From: an uncultured Collinsella sp.
Lineage (GTDB): Bacteria; Actinomycetota; Coriobacteriia; Coriobacteriales; Coriobacteriaceae
Direction: 5' to 3'
NCBI GenBank assembly: GCA_902464485.1
Contig: CABQJJ010000098.1
Coordinates: 1-5,739 of the forward strand
DNA length: 5,739 nt
The notes under the pieces were generated by a model, which was not told the DNA's origin, ran no database searches, and saw nothing but the letters and a program-made list of their open reading frames with translations. Below, one piece after another: positions 1 to 4,960 of the stretch. Positions within the stretch are counted from its first letter, which is position 1. Each line of letters begins with the position of its first letter. Position numbers and translations under genes: made by a program.

Positions 1-207
1 GCCGGCGATAATGTGGGCGGCGTCGGCCTCGCGGCGCTTGGTCGCGGTCTCGTCACGGCCGGGGGCGCGGCGGTCAAGGAAGGCTTGTAGCGCTTCCTGG
101 TCCACGGCGATGCCCGCCGGAATGCCGTCGAGCGAGCAGCCGATGGCGGGGGAGTGTGACTGACCAAAAATGCTTAAGCGCAAGACGTTGCCAAAGGTCG
201 AGGACAT
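1..207 (-). CDS. aroC: Chorismate synthase, N-terminal part (cut by the left window edge)
   Basis: Chorismate synthase converts 5-enolpyruvylshikimate-3-phosphate (EPSP) to chorismate, the last common shikimate-pathway step, using reduced FMN in the cytoplasm. Only the first 69 codons lie in the window. They begin MSSTFGNVLRLSIFGQSHS, matching the family N-terminus: G-N/Q-xx-R-xx-xFGxSH, with the conserved histidine at residue 18. Next come the typical DGIPAGI segment (residues 29-35), LDRRAPG (46-52) and KRREAD (58-63), equivalent to the family's LxRRrPG and QRREpD blocks. The ATG at 207 is favoured because it gives the expected family N-terminus and is preceded, 6 nt away, by a perfect AGGAGG. 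The start lies 1 nt after the aroA stop, so the gene is in the operon and probably coupled to aroA. It is truncated by the window, not broken. The product call is secure. Confidence 0.96.
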   Translation of the reverse strand, partial: MSSTFGNVLRLSIFGQSHSPAIGCSLDGIPAGIAVDQEALQAFLDRRAPGRDETATKRREADAAHIIAG

Positions 208-208
208 G

Positions 209-1528
209 CTATTCCTCCTCGAGCGTGACCTTGCCGCCCAACAGGCGGTAGTGGTCAAAGAAGTCGGGATAGGACTTGTTGACGGCCTCGGCGCCGTGGA
301 TCACGACCTCGCCGGTGGCGCGACTCGCGGCGATGGCAGCCATCATGGCGATGCGGTGATCGTTGTGCGAATCGACCTCGCCGCCGGTAAAGGCGTCGAC
401 GCCCTTGATGATGAGGTCGTCGCCGGCAATACGCACCTGCGCGCCCAGCGCGCAGAGCTCGTGGGTGGTGGTGGCCAGGCGATCGGATTCCTTGATGCGC
501 AGGCGGGCGCAGTCGCGGATGAAGGTGCGACCTTGCGCCAGCGATGCCACGGCCGAGATGACGGGCACTAGGTCGGGAATGTCGTGGGCGCTCATTTCAA
601 ACCCGGCGAGCTTGTCGGACTGGACGGTGGCGGCGTTGGTGGAGCGTACGATGCGGGCGCCAAAGCGCGAAAGCGCGGCGAGTACGTTACGGTCGCCCTG
701 TGCTGAGCTCAGCGACACGCCCTCGACGGTAATGGGGTCGGTGCCGATGGCGCCGGCGCACAGCCAAAAGGCGGCGTTGGACCAGTCGCCCTCGACGGCT
801 ACGCTGCCGGGCGTGCGGTACGAGCCGCTGCTCACGCGGAAGTTCGTGACCTCGGGCTGGCCGTCCTTGGCCGGAATACGCTCGACGTTGACCTCGACGC
901 CAAACGCCTTCATGGCCTGGATGGTCAGGTTGATATAGGGGCGGCTCTCGATCAGGCCGGTCACCTGTACGCAGGAGGGCTGAGCCAGCAGCGGGGCGGC
1001 CAGCAGCAGGCCCGAGATGTACTGTGAACTCACATTGCCCGGCAGGATGAACGTGCCCGGGCGCATGCGGCCGCTCGTCTTGAGTGGAAAGCCGCCCAGA
1101 CCCTGCAGGTCGCAGCCGGCGGCGATGATCTCGTCCGAGAGCGGGGAGAGCGGGCGAGCGCCCAGATGGCCCTGGCCCACAAAGGTTGCCTCTGCGCCCA
1201 GCGCGCAGGCGACGGGCAGCATAAAGCGCAGCGTAGAGCCGCTTTCGCCGCAGTCGAGCGTGCCACCGGCAAGGGCCTTGAGCAGGCCAAACTCAACACT
1301 TTTCATGGTGGGGTGGACCTGGAAGCCGTCCTCGACGGTCTCGATGCGAGCGCCCAGGGCCGTAAGGCAACGCACCGTGGCATCGATGTCGGCGCAGGTG
1401 GTGTTGCAGGTCACGTGCGTTTCGCCGTTGGCGAGCGCGGCGCAGATGATCAAGCGGTGCGCCATCGATTTGGATGCGATGGCGGGAACGGTGCCCTTGA
1501 GTGGGGACGGAGTGATGCGGGCTAGCAT
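209..1528 (-). CDS. aroA: 3-phosphoshikimate 1-carboxyvinyltransferase (EPSP synthase)
   Basis: EPSP synthase transfers the enolpyruvyl group of PEP to shikimate-3-phosphate, shikimate step 6, in the cytoplasm. The 439-residue product has the normal family length and the two-domain motif series: SKSMAHR (19-25, Lys20/Arg25), GESGSTLRF (94-102, PEP-binding loop), SSQY (167-170), EGDWSNAAF (246-254), IPDL with Asp319, RIKESDR (344-350, Lys346/Glu347), NDHRIAM (389-395) and NKSYPDFF (417-424). These align with E. coli Lys22, Asp313, Lys340/Glu341, Asp384-His385-Arg386 and Lys411. I chose the ATG at 1528 (MLARITPSPLKG). The longer reading frame back to 1609 only adds an Arg/His/Pro-rich stretch that is the other-frame shadow of aroB. 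The start overlaps the aroB stop by 7 nt (ATGCTAG), suggesting translational coupling; an AAGGGAG lies 10 nt upstream. The PEP loop is the GESGSTLRF variant rather than the GNAGTAMRP of E. coli (see findings). Confidence 0.97.
   Translation of the reverse strand: MLARITPSPLKGTVPAIASKSMAHRLIICAALANGETHVTCNTTCADIDATVRCLTALGARIETVEDGFQVHPTMKSVEFGLLKALAGGTLDCGESGSTLRFMLPVACALGAEATFVGQGHLGARPLSPLSDEIIAAGCDLQGLGGFPLKTSGRMRPGTFILPGNVSSQYISGLLLAAPLLAQPSCVQVTGLIESRPYINLTIQAMKAFGVEVNVERIPAKDGQPEVTNFRVSSGSYRTPGSVAVEGDWSNAAFWLCAGAIGTDPITVEGVSLSSAQGDRNVLAALSRFGARIVRSTNAATVQSDKLAGFEMSAHDIPDLVPVISAVASLAQGRTFIRDCARLRIKESDRLATTTHELCALGAQVRIAGDDLIIKGVDAFTGGEVDSHNDHRIAMMAAIAASRATGEVVIHGAEAVNKSYPDFFDHYRLLGGKVTLEEE
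214..219 (-). promoter_or_regulatory. Ribosome binding site of aroC, inside the aroA coding end
   Basis: On the minus strand the last sense codons of aroA (Glu-Glu-Glu, GAG GAG GAA, then TAG) also form a perfect AGGAGG, 6 nt before the aroC ATG. This is a near-ideal Shine-Dalgarno site and fixes the aroC start at 207. Because it is buried in translated sequence, aroC initiation is probably coupled to ribosomes finishing aroA. Confidence 0.85.
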
Positions 1529-2628
1529 ACGGAGGCGTCTCCCTTCTGGCCGAGGCCTTCGGCAATGAGTTCGTGGAAGGTGGAAAGCGGCGTGCGGTCG
1601 ATGCTGCAACGACCAATGTCGTGCGGAATCACGAGGTCAATAGAGTTACCGGCGCGTTTTTTGTCATGGAGCGCCTCGGCAAAGACAGCGTCGGCGTCCA
1701 AATCGCAGTGGGTCTTGAGGCCATGGCGGGCGCAGAGTTCCTCAATGCGTGCGGGCAGCGCGGCATCGCAAATGCCATGTAGCGCTGCGGCGCGTGTGAT
1801 GATGCCCATGCCGATCGACACGCAGTTGCCGTGGCCGAGCTCAAAGTGCTCGCAGGCCTCGACGGCGTGTCCGGCGCTGTGTCCAAAGTTGAGGAGCTTG
1901 CGCTGATTGGTCTCGCGCTCATCGGCAACGACCACGGCGCGTTTAATGTCGATATTGCGGGCGATGATGAGCGCCACACGGGCCACGTCCTGGTTGAGGA
2001 GCTCCAGCGTGAGTGGGGTTTTCTCGAGCTCGGTGAAGAGCTCCGGGTCGGCGATCACGGCGTGCTTCACGACCTCGCCGCAGCCGTCGGCGAACTGCTC
2101 GGGCGTGAGGGTGGCCAGGCATCCCACGTCGGCAATAACCACACTCGGCTGCCAAAAGGCTCCGGCGAGATTTTTGCCGGCGGCCAGATCGATGGCCGTC
2201 TTGCCGCCCACCGACGAGTCCACCATGGCGAGCAGGCTCGTGGGGATTTGCACAAACTTGCAGCCGCGCATGTAGGTGGCGGCCACAAAGCCGGCTACGT
2301 CGCCCACGACGCCGCCGCCGAGTGCCACGATCACGTCGGAGCGCGTGAGCTCTTGCTCGGCCACAAACTCTAGAATGTTGACGTAGGTCTCGGCACGCTT
2401 GTGGGCTTCGCCGGCTTGGAAGGTGCAGATGCTCACTTCGTAGCCTGCGGACTCCAGGCTTTGCTTGACGGGCATCTGGTAGAGCGGACCCACATTGGTA
2501 TCGGTCACGATGACGGCTCGCGTGCCGCCGGCGGTGGCACGAACGATCGGTCCGGTCTGCTCAAGCAAAAACGTACCGACATGTACCTGGTAGGGGCGTG
2601 CGGTATCGATATCGATGGTAATCGCCAT
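1522..2628 (-). CDS. aroB: 3-dehydroquinate synthase
   Basis: AroB cyclises DAHP to 3-dehydroquinate, shikimate step 2, using NAD+ and a divalent metal (usually Zn or Co) in the cytoplasm. The 368-residue product has the usual length. Visible motifs are the dinucleotide-binding GGGVVGD (104-110), IPTSLLAMVDSSVGGKT (128-144, with Asp137 and Lys143), DGCGEVVKHAV (181-191, metal ligand Glu185 and Lys188), DERETNQRKLLNFGHSAGHAVE (236-257, metal ligand His250, plus His254) and ELGHGNCVSIGM (263-274, metal ligand His266). Near the C-terminus is the family DKK (322-324). All expected catalytic residues are present. The ATG at 2628 gives the standard N-terminus and has AAAGGA 9 nt upstream. A 36-nt gap separates it from tyrA, and its stop overlaps the aroA start. 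It is a stand-alone AroB, not fused to shikimate kinase, and no aroK lies beside it. Confidence 0.97.
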   Translation of the reverse strand: MAITIDIDTARPYQVHVGTFLLEQTGPIVRATAGGTRAVIVTDTNVGPLYQMPVKQSLESAGYEVSICTFQAGEAHKRAETYVNILEFVAEQELTRSDVIVALGGGVVGDVAGFVAATYMRGCKFVQIPTSLLAMVDSSVGGKTAIDLAAGKNLAGAFWQPSVVIADVGCLATLTPEQFADGCGEVVKHAVIADPELFTELEKTPLTLELLNQDVARVALIIARNIDIKRAVVVADERETNQRKLLNFGHSAGHAVEACEHFELGHGNCVSIGMGIITRAAALHGICDAALPARIEELCARHGLKTHCDLDADAVFAEALHDKKRAGNSIDLVIPHDIGRCSIDRTPLSTFHELIAEGLGQKGDASVC

Positions 2629-2637
2629 AAGCTGTGG

Positions 2638-2643
2638 TCCTTT
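2638..2643 (-). promoter_or_regulatory. Ribosome binding site of aroB
   Basis: AAAGGA on the minus strand ends 9 nt before the aroB ATG, in the 36-nt tyrA-aroB spacer. It supports the start at 2628. The spacer shows no convincing promoter or terminator, so aroB is read as part of the upstream transcript. Confidence 0.6.
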
Positions 2644-2664
2644 CGACCTGGCGTGTTGGGTGTA

Positions 2665-3579
2665 CTAGTTGCTTGCCTCGTCGTCTAAGGCACGCTTGAT
2701 GCGGTCGCCCTCGGCAAGGAGGTTCTCCAGATGCCGCTGGTCGCGGTTCTTGAGGGCGCGGCTGTAGGCTTCGAGTGCCTCGATCAGATGGTCGATCTCG
2801 AAGGCGAGCGCGTCGGCGTCGTCGATCATGAGCTCGGACCACATCTGGGGGTTGAGGTGTGCCACGCGGGTGAGGTCGCGGTAGCTGCCGGCAGAAAAAC
2901 CGTGGTGAACCTGGGCGGTAGGGCTTTTAACGTAGGCGTTTGAGACGACGTGAGCGAGCTGACTCGTAAAGGCGATCACGCGGTCGTGCTCGGCGGCGCT
3001 GGTCACGCTGAACTTGCCAAATCCCAAGGGGCGCACCATCTCGCGCACCTGGCCCAAGAGCTCAAGCTTAAGCGCATCGTCTACTGCAGGCGGAACGAGC
3101 ACGAGCGGCGCATCCTGGAACAGGTCGGCACGGGAGTGGGCGTAGCCCGAGAACTGCGTGCCCGCCATAGGATGTGCGCCTACAAAGTAAAAGCCGTGCT
3201 CGCGGGCAAGCTCAAAGGCACGCTCGCACACGATGCCTTTGACGCCCACGGTGTCGATCACCACGGGGCCCATGATGGCGTCGGTGTCGGTGGCGTCGGC
3301 GAGTGCCTGGGCGTGCGCCTCGAGCCACTCGATGCAGGCCTCGGGGTAGCAGGCCAGGACGATGATGTCGCATTCGCCGAGCGTCTCGTCGTTGAGCTCG
3401 CCGGCGACGGTGCCCATGCTGGCGGCCGTCATGACGTCATCGTCGGGGTCCCAAGCTAGCACGCGGACGCCCGCCTGCGCATAGCCGCGGGCAAAGCTGC
3501 CGCCGATGAGGCCCAGGCCCACGATGCCGGCGCATTTGGGGCCGCCCTGGTTAACGCGCGCGTTTCTCACCGTACCCAT
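2665..3579 (-). CDS. tyrA: Prephenate (or arogenate) dehydrogenase, TyrA family without ACT domain
   Basis: TyrA oxidatively decarboxylates prephenate to 4-hydroxyphenylpyruvate (or arogenate to tyrosine), committing carbon to tyrosine. The 304-residue product opens with a Rossmann fold, GLGLIGGS at 21-28. Asp44 at the end of the second strand (AWDPDD) suggests NAD+ rather than NADP+. Catalytic-domain landmarks follow: VIDTVGVKG (107-115), HPMAGTQFSG (136-145, His136), EHDR (197-200), TSQLAH (205-210, His210), GSYRDLTRVA (231-240, Arg234 and Arg238) and NPQMW (243-247). The normal family motif after HPMAG is T-E-x-SG; here Glu is replaced by Gln142. There is no C-terminal ACT domain and no fused chorismate mutase, so prephenate must come from a mutase encoded elsewhere. 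The ATG at 3579 lies 3 nt after the DAHP synthase stop and has TGGAG 6 nt upstream. Prephenate and arogenate specificity cannot be told apart by eye. Confidence 0.93.
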   Translation of the reverse strand: MGTVRNARVNQGGPKCAGIVGLGLIGGSFARGYAQAGVRVLAWDPDDDVMTAASMGTVAGELNDETLGECDIIVLACYPEACIEWLEAHAQALADATDTDAIMGPVVIDTVGVKGIVCERAFELAREHGFYFVGAHPMAGTQFSGYAHSRADLFQDAPLVLVPPAVDDALKLELLGQVREMVRPLGFGKFSVTSAAEHDRVIAFTSQLAHVVSNAYVKSPTAQVHHGFSAGSYRDLTRVAHLNPQMWSELMIDDADALAFEIDHLIEALEAYSRALKNRDQRHLENLLAEGDRIKRALDDEASN

Positions 3580-3582
3580 GGG

Positions 3583-4605
3583 TTACTCCATGGTCTCTTG
3601 GCAGACGACCTCGCGGATGGCGCGGATGCGGCGCATGGTGTCGTCGAACTGGTCGGGGGTGAGGGCCTGAGCGCCGTCGGACCATGCGCGGCTGGGCTCA
3701 TCGTGGACTTCGATCTCCAGACCGTTGGCGCCGCAGGCGGTCGCCGCGAGTGCCATAGGCTCAACGTAGCGGGTGTAGCCGGTGGCGTGGCTGGGGTCGG
3801 CAACGACGGGCAGGTGCGACAGGTGGTGCAGCACCGGCACGGCGTTGAGGTCGAAGGTGTTGCGGGTGCGGGTCTCGAAGGTGCGGATACCGCGCTCGCA
3901 CAGGATGACGTTGTCGTTGCCCTCGCTCATGATGTACTCGGCAGCCATGAGCAGCTCGTCGATCGTGCCGGACATGCCGCGCTTGAGCAAAATCGGGGTC
4001 TTGGTCTTGCCGACCTCTTTGAGCAGAGGGAAGTTCTGGGCGTTGCGGGCGCCGATCTGCATGACGTCAATCTTCTTGTCCAAGAAGACCTGCACGTCGC
4101 GCGGGTCCATGATTTCGGTGACGATCGGCATGTCGAGCTCGGCCGAGGCCTCGCACAGCAGGTCGAGGCCGGCGGGGCCCATGCCCTGGTAGGCGTACGG
4201 GGAAGTGCGGGGTTTGTAGGCGCCGCCGCGTAGCATCGTGGCGCCGGCGGCCTTCACGCGGCGGGCGATGCGAATGAGGTTCTCGCCCTCGACCGAGCAG
4301 GGGCCGGCGATGACCTGGAACTGGTCTCCGCCGATTTTGACGCCGTGGCCGCAATCGATGACGGAGTCCTCGGGGTGAAATTTGCGGTTGGCGCGCTTAA
4401 AGGGCTCGGAGACGCGCTGCACGCGCTCGACGACGTCCATGGACTCGAGCAGGAACGGGTCGATCTTGGTCGTATCGCCCACCAGGCCGATGATGGTCTC
4501 GTTCTCGCCGCGCGAGACGTCGGTCTTGAGACCCTTCTTCTCAATCCAGCTGACGATGTGGCTGACGGCCTCGTCGCTGGCGCTCTGCTTTAAAATTGCA
4601 ATCAT
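3583..4605 (-). CDS. aroF: 3-deoxy-7-phosphoheptulonate (DAHP) synthase, type I-beta with N-terminal ferredoxin-like regulatory domain
   Basis: DAHP synthase condenses PEP with erythrose-4-phosphate, the first and usually feedback-controlled shikimate step. The 340-residue product matches, from memory, the Thermotoga maritima enzyme along its whole length. Residues 1-70 form the ferredoxin-like regulatory domain (MIAILKQSASDEAV, ETIIGLVGD). After the linker FHPEDSVID (76-84) comes the (beta/alpha)8 barrel: IAGPCSVEG (99-107), RGGAYKPRTSPYAYQG (126-141), QIGARNAQNF (183-192), LLKRGM (206-211), CERGIRTFE (236-244), DPSHATG (270-276), EIEVH (297-301) and SDG (309-311). The expected metal ligands are Cys103, His273, Glu299 and Asp310. 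I chose ATG 4605 because its N-terminus matches the family and GAGAGG lies 6 nt upstream. The frame stays open to an ATG at 4677, but those 24 extra codons run through a terminator-like hairpin and have no family counterpart. In this family the N-terminal domain mediates tyrosine/phenylalanine inhibition. It is the first gene of the operon. The symbol aroF is conventional; aroG or aroH would be equally valid. Confidence 0.96.
   Translation of the reverse strand: MIAILKQSASDEAVSHIVSWIEKKGLKTDVSRGENETIIGLVGDTTKIDPFLLESMDVVERVQRVSEPFKRANRKFHPEDSVIDCGHGVKIGGDQFQVIAGPCSVEGENLIRIARRVKAAGATMLRGGAYKPRTSPYAYQGMGPAGLDLLCEASAELDMPIVTEIMDPRDVQVFLDKKIDVMQIGARNAQNFPLLKEVGKTKTPILLKRGMSGTIDELLMAAEYIMSEGNDNVILCERGIRTFETRTRNTFDLNAVPVLHHLSHLPVVADPSHATGYTRYVEPMALAATACGANGLEIEVHDEPSRAWSDGAQALTPDQFDDTMRRIRAIREVVCQETME
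3586..3590 (-). promoter_or_regulatory. Ribosome binding site of tyrA, overlapping the DAHP synthase stop
   Basis: TGGAG on the minus strand, formed by the last codons of the DAHP synthase gene (ATG GAG TAA), lies 6 nt before the tyrA ATG at 3579. With a 3-nt intergenic gap this points to coupled translation of the two genes. Confidence 0.65.
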
Positions 4606-4611
4606 GGTGTG

Positions 4612-4617
4612 CCTCTC
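4612..4617 (-). promoter_or_regulatory. Ribosome binding site deciding the DAHP synthase start
   Basis: GAGAGG (within GAGGTGAGAGG) lies 6 nt upstream of ATG 4605 on the minus strand. No comparable site precedes the in-frame ATG at 4677. This, together with alignment to the family N-terminus, fixes the start at 4605. Confidence 0.75.
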
Positions 4618-4638
4618 ACCTCGATGGATATCCTTTGC

Positions 4639-4663
4639 AAAAACGGCCCGCATCGCGAGCCGT
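4639..4663 (-). terminator. Intrinsic-terminator-like hairpin in the aro leader (candidate attenuator)
   Basis: On the minus strand, ACGGCTCGC (4663-4655), loop GAT (4654-4652) and GCGGGCCGT (4651-4643) form a 9-bp stem with one G-U pair. It ends in a run of five T (4643-4639), the first of which is in the stem. The shape is that of a Rho-independent terminator facing the aro operon. On the plus strand the hairpin is not followed by a T-run. No minus-strand gene lies upstream to be terminated, and the hairpin ends 33 nt before the DAHP synthase ATG, so attenuation of the operon is the natural reading. I found no leader peptide rich in aromatic codons and no convincing antiterminator, so the controlling signal is unknown. 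Confidence 0.6.
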
Positions 4664-4682
4664 ACTATATGGTGCATGAGAG

Positions 4683-4688
4683 TTTATA
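4683..4688 (-). promoter_or_regulatory. Candidate -10 box for the aro operon
   Basis: TATAAA on the minus strand (5 of 6 to consensus) sits in the only AT-rich patch upstream of the leader hairpin and would start transcription near 4676. No good -35 hexamer lies 16-18 nt upstream, so the promoter would be weak or activator-dependent. An alternative -10, TATAGT (4671-4666 region, minus), is almost inside the hairpin and also lacks a -35. This is a tentative call. Confidence 0.3.
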
Positions 4689-4698
4689 CTAATTGGTC

Positions 4699-4718
4699 CA
4701 CTTTTGCGTTCTAAAGTG
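4699..4718. promoter_or_regulatory. Dyad CACTTT-N8-AAAGTG, possible operator
   Basis: A perfect 6-bp inverted repeat with an 8-nt centre lies just upstream of the candidate aro -10 box, where the -35 region would be, and about 50 nt upstream of the tRNA promoter. The half-site spacing (about 14 bp centre to centre) would suit a dimeric regulator. It does not match the TrpR operator or the TyrR box (TGTAAA-N6-TTTACA) as I remember them. It could be chance in an AT-rich patch. Confidence 0.3.
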
Positions 4719-4749
4719 AGCTGCCGGGCTGCGTCTCCCACGGAATTGC

Positions 4750-4767
4750 AAAGCTTTTTCTTTTCTT
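4750..4767 (+). promoter_or_regulatory. UP-element-like AT tract upstream of the tRNA promoter
   Basis: An A-run followed by a T-rich tract (aaagctttttcttttctt) abuts the -35 box of the tRNA promoter, in the position where the RNA polymerase alpha subunit contacts strong stable-RNA promoters. It stands out sharply against the GC-rich surroundings. Confidence 0.4.
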
Positions 4768-4797
4768 TTGTTAGCCCATGGCGCACTTGGGTATAAT
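4768..4797 (+). promoter_or_regulatory. Promoter of the tRNA-Arg gene
   Basis: A perfect -10 TATAAT (4792-4797) is preceded by TTGTTA (4768-4773, 4 of 6 to TTGACA) with an 18-nt spacer. Transcription would start near 4804, only about 5 nt before the mature tRNA 5' end at 4809, leaving a very short leader for RNase P to remove. Confidence 0.75.
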
Positions 4798-4808
4798 GCC
4801 AACCGTTC

Positions 4809-4885
4809 GCCCTATTAGCTCAGGGGATTAGAGCGTCTGCCTCCGGAGCAGAAGGCCGTTGGTTCGAATCCAACATGGGGCACCA
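4809..4885 (+). tRNA. trnR: tRNA-Arg, anticodon CCG, with encoded CCA
   Basis: The full cloverleaf can be folded by eye. The acceptor stem is GCCCTAT (4809-4815) with ATGGGGC (4875-4881), all paired with one G-U. The D stem is GCTC/GAGC (4818-4821, 4831-4834) around an AGGGGATTA loop. The anticodon stem is TCTGC/GCAGA (4836-4840, 4848-4852) with loop CTCCGGA, giving anticodon CCG at 4843-4845, which reads the arginine codon CGG. The variable loop is AGGCC. The T stem is GTTGG/CCAAC around TTCGAAT. Discriminator A4882 and the 3' CCA (4883-4885) are encoded. It has its own promoter and is followed 12 nt later by a terminator, so it can be a stand-alone transcript. CGG is plausibly common in this GC-rich genome, although the aro genes here use mostly CGC. 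Confidence 0.97.
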
Positions 4886-4896
4886 TCGAACGTAAG

Positions 4897-4932
4897 ACCG
4901 TCCGAACCTCGCATGGTCCGGGCGGTTTTCTT
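4897..4932 (+). terminator. Rho-independent terminator after tRNA-Arg
   Basis: ACCGTCCGAACC (4897-4908), loop TCGCAT (4909-4914) and GGTCCGGGCGGT (4915-4926) form a 12-bp stem with one G-U pair and one A-C mismatch, followed by TTTTCTT (4926-4932). It sits 12 nt after the tRNA CCA, as expected for the tRNA transcript's own terminator. Its tail ends 28 nt before the ATPase start codon, so it also lies in the 5' region of that gene. Confidence 0.85.
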
Positions 4933-4960
4933 ATACCGACGCGACGTGATGGGACGTGGT

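Noticed and set aside
170..571. Plus-strand open frame of 133 codons antisense to aroA and aroC
   Set aside because: It is opposite well-supported aro genes, has no family resemblance or ribosome site, and long antisense frames are expected at this GC content. The same applies to plus-strand frames at 363-938, 1017-1568, 1831-2373, 2950-3459 and 3598-4233.
1529..1609. 27-codon upstream extension of AroA (start at 1609)
   Set aside because: The added residues are Arg/His/Pro-rich, lie wholly inside aroB in another frame, and have no counterpart in EPSP synthases; ATG 1528 gives the family N-terminus.
2636..2650. Small hairpin GGTC-GAAAG-GACC around the aroB ribosome site
   Set aside because: Only 4 bp; too weak to claim as a regulatory element.
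4634..4641. Palindrome TTTGCAAA
   Set aside because: Short, and it overlaps the T-run of the leader hairpin; likely incidental.
4685..4690. Plus-strand TATACT as a second rightward promoter
   Set aside because: No -35 at a suitable distance, and the tRNA already has a much better promoter 100 nt downstream; it is the other strand of the same AT-rich patch as the candidate aro -10.
4622..4743. Leader peptide for classical attenuation (including a GTG-started frame of about 40 codons on the minus strand)
   Set aside because: No Shine-Dalgarno, no cluster of Phe, Tyr or Trp codons, and it runs through the hairpin rather than stopping before it.
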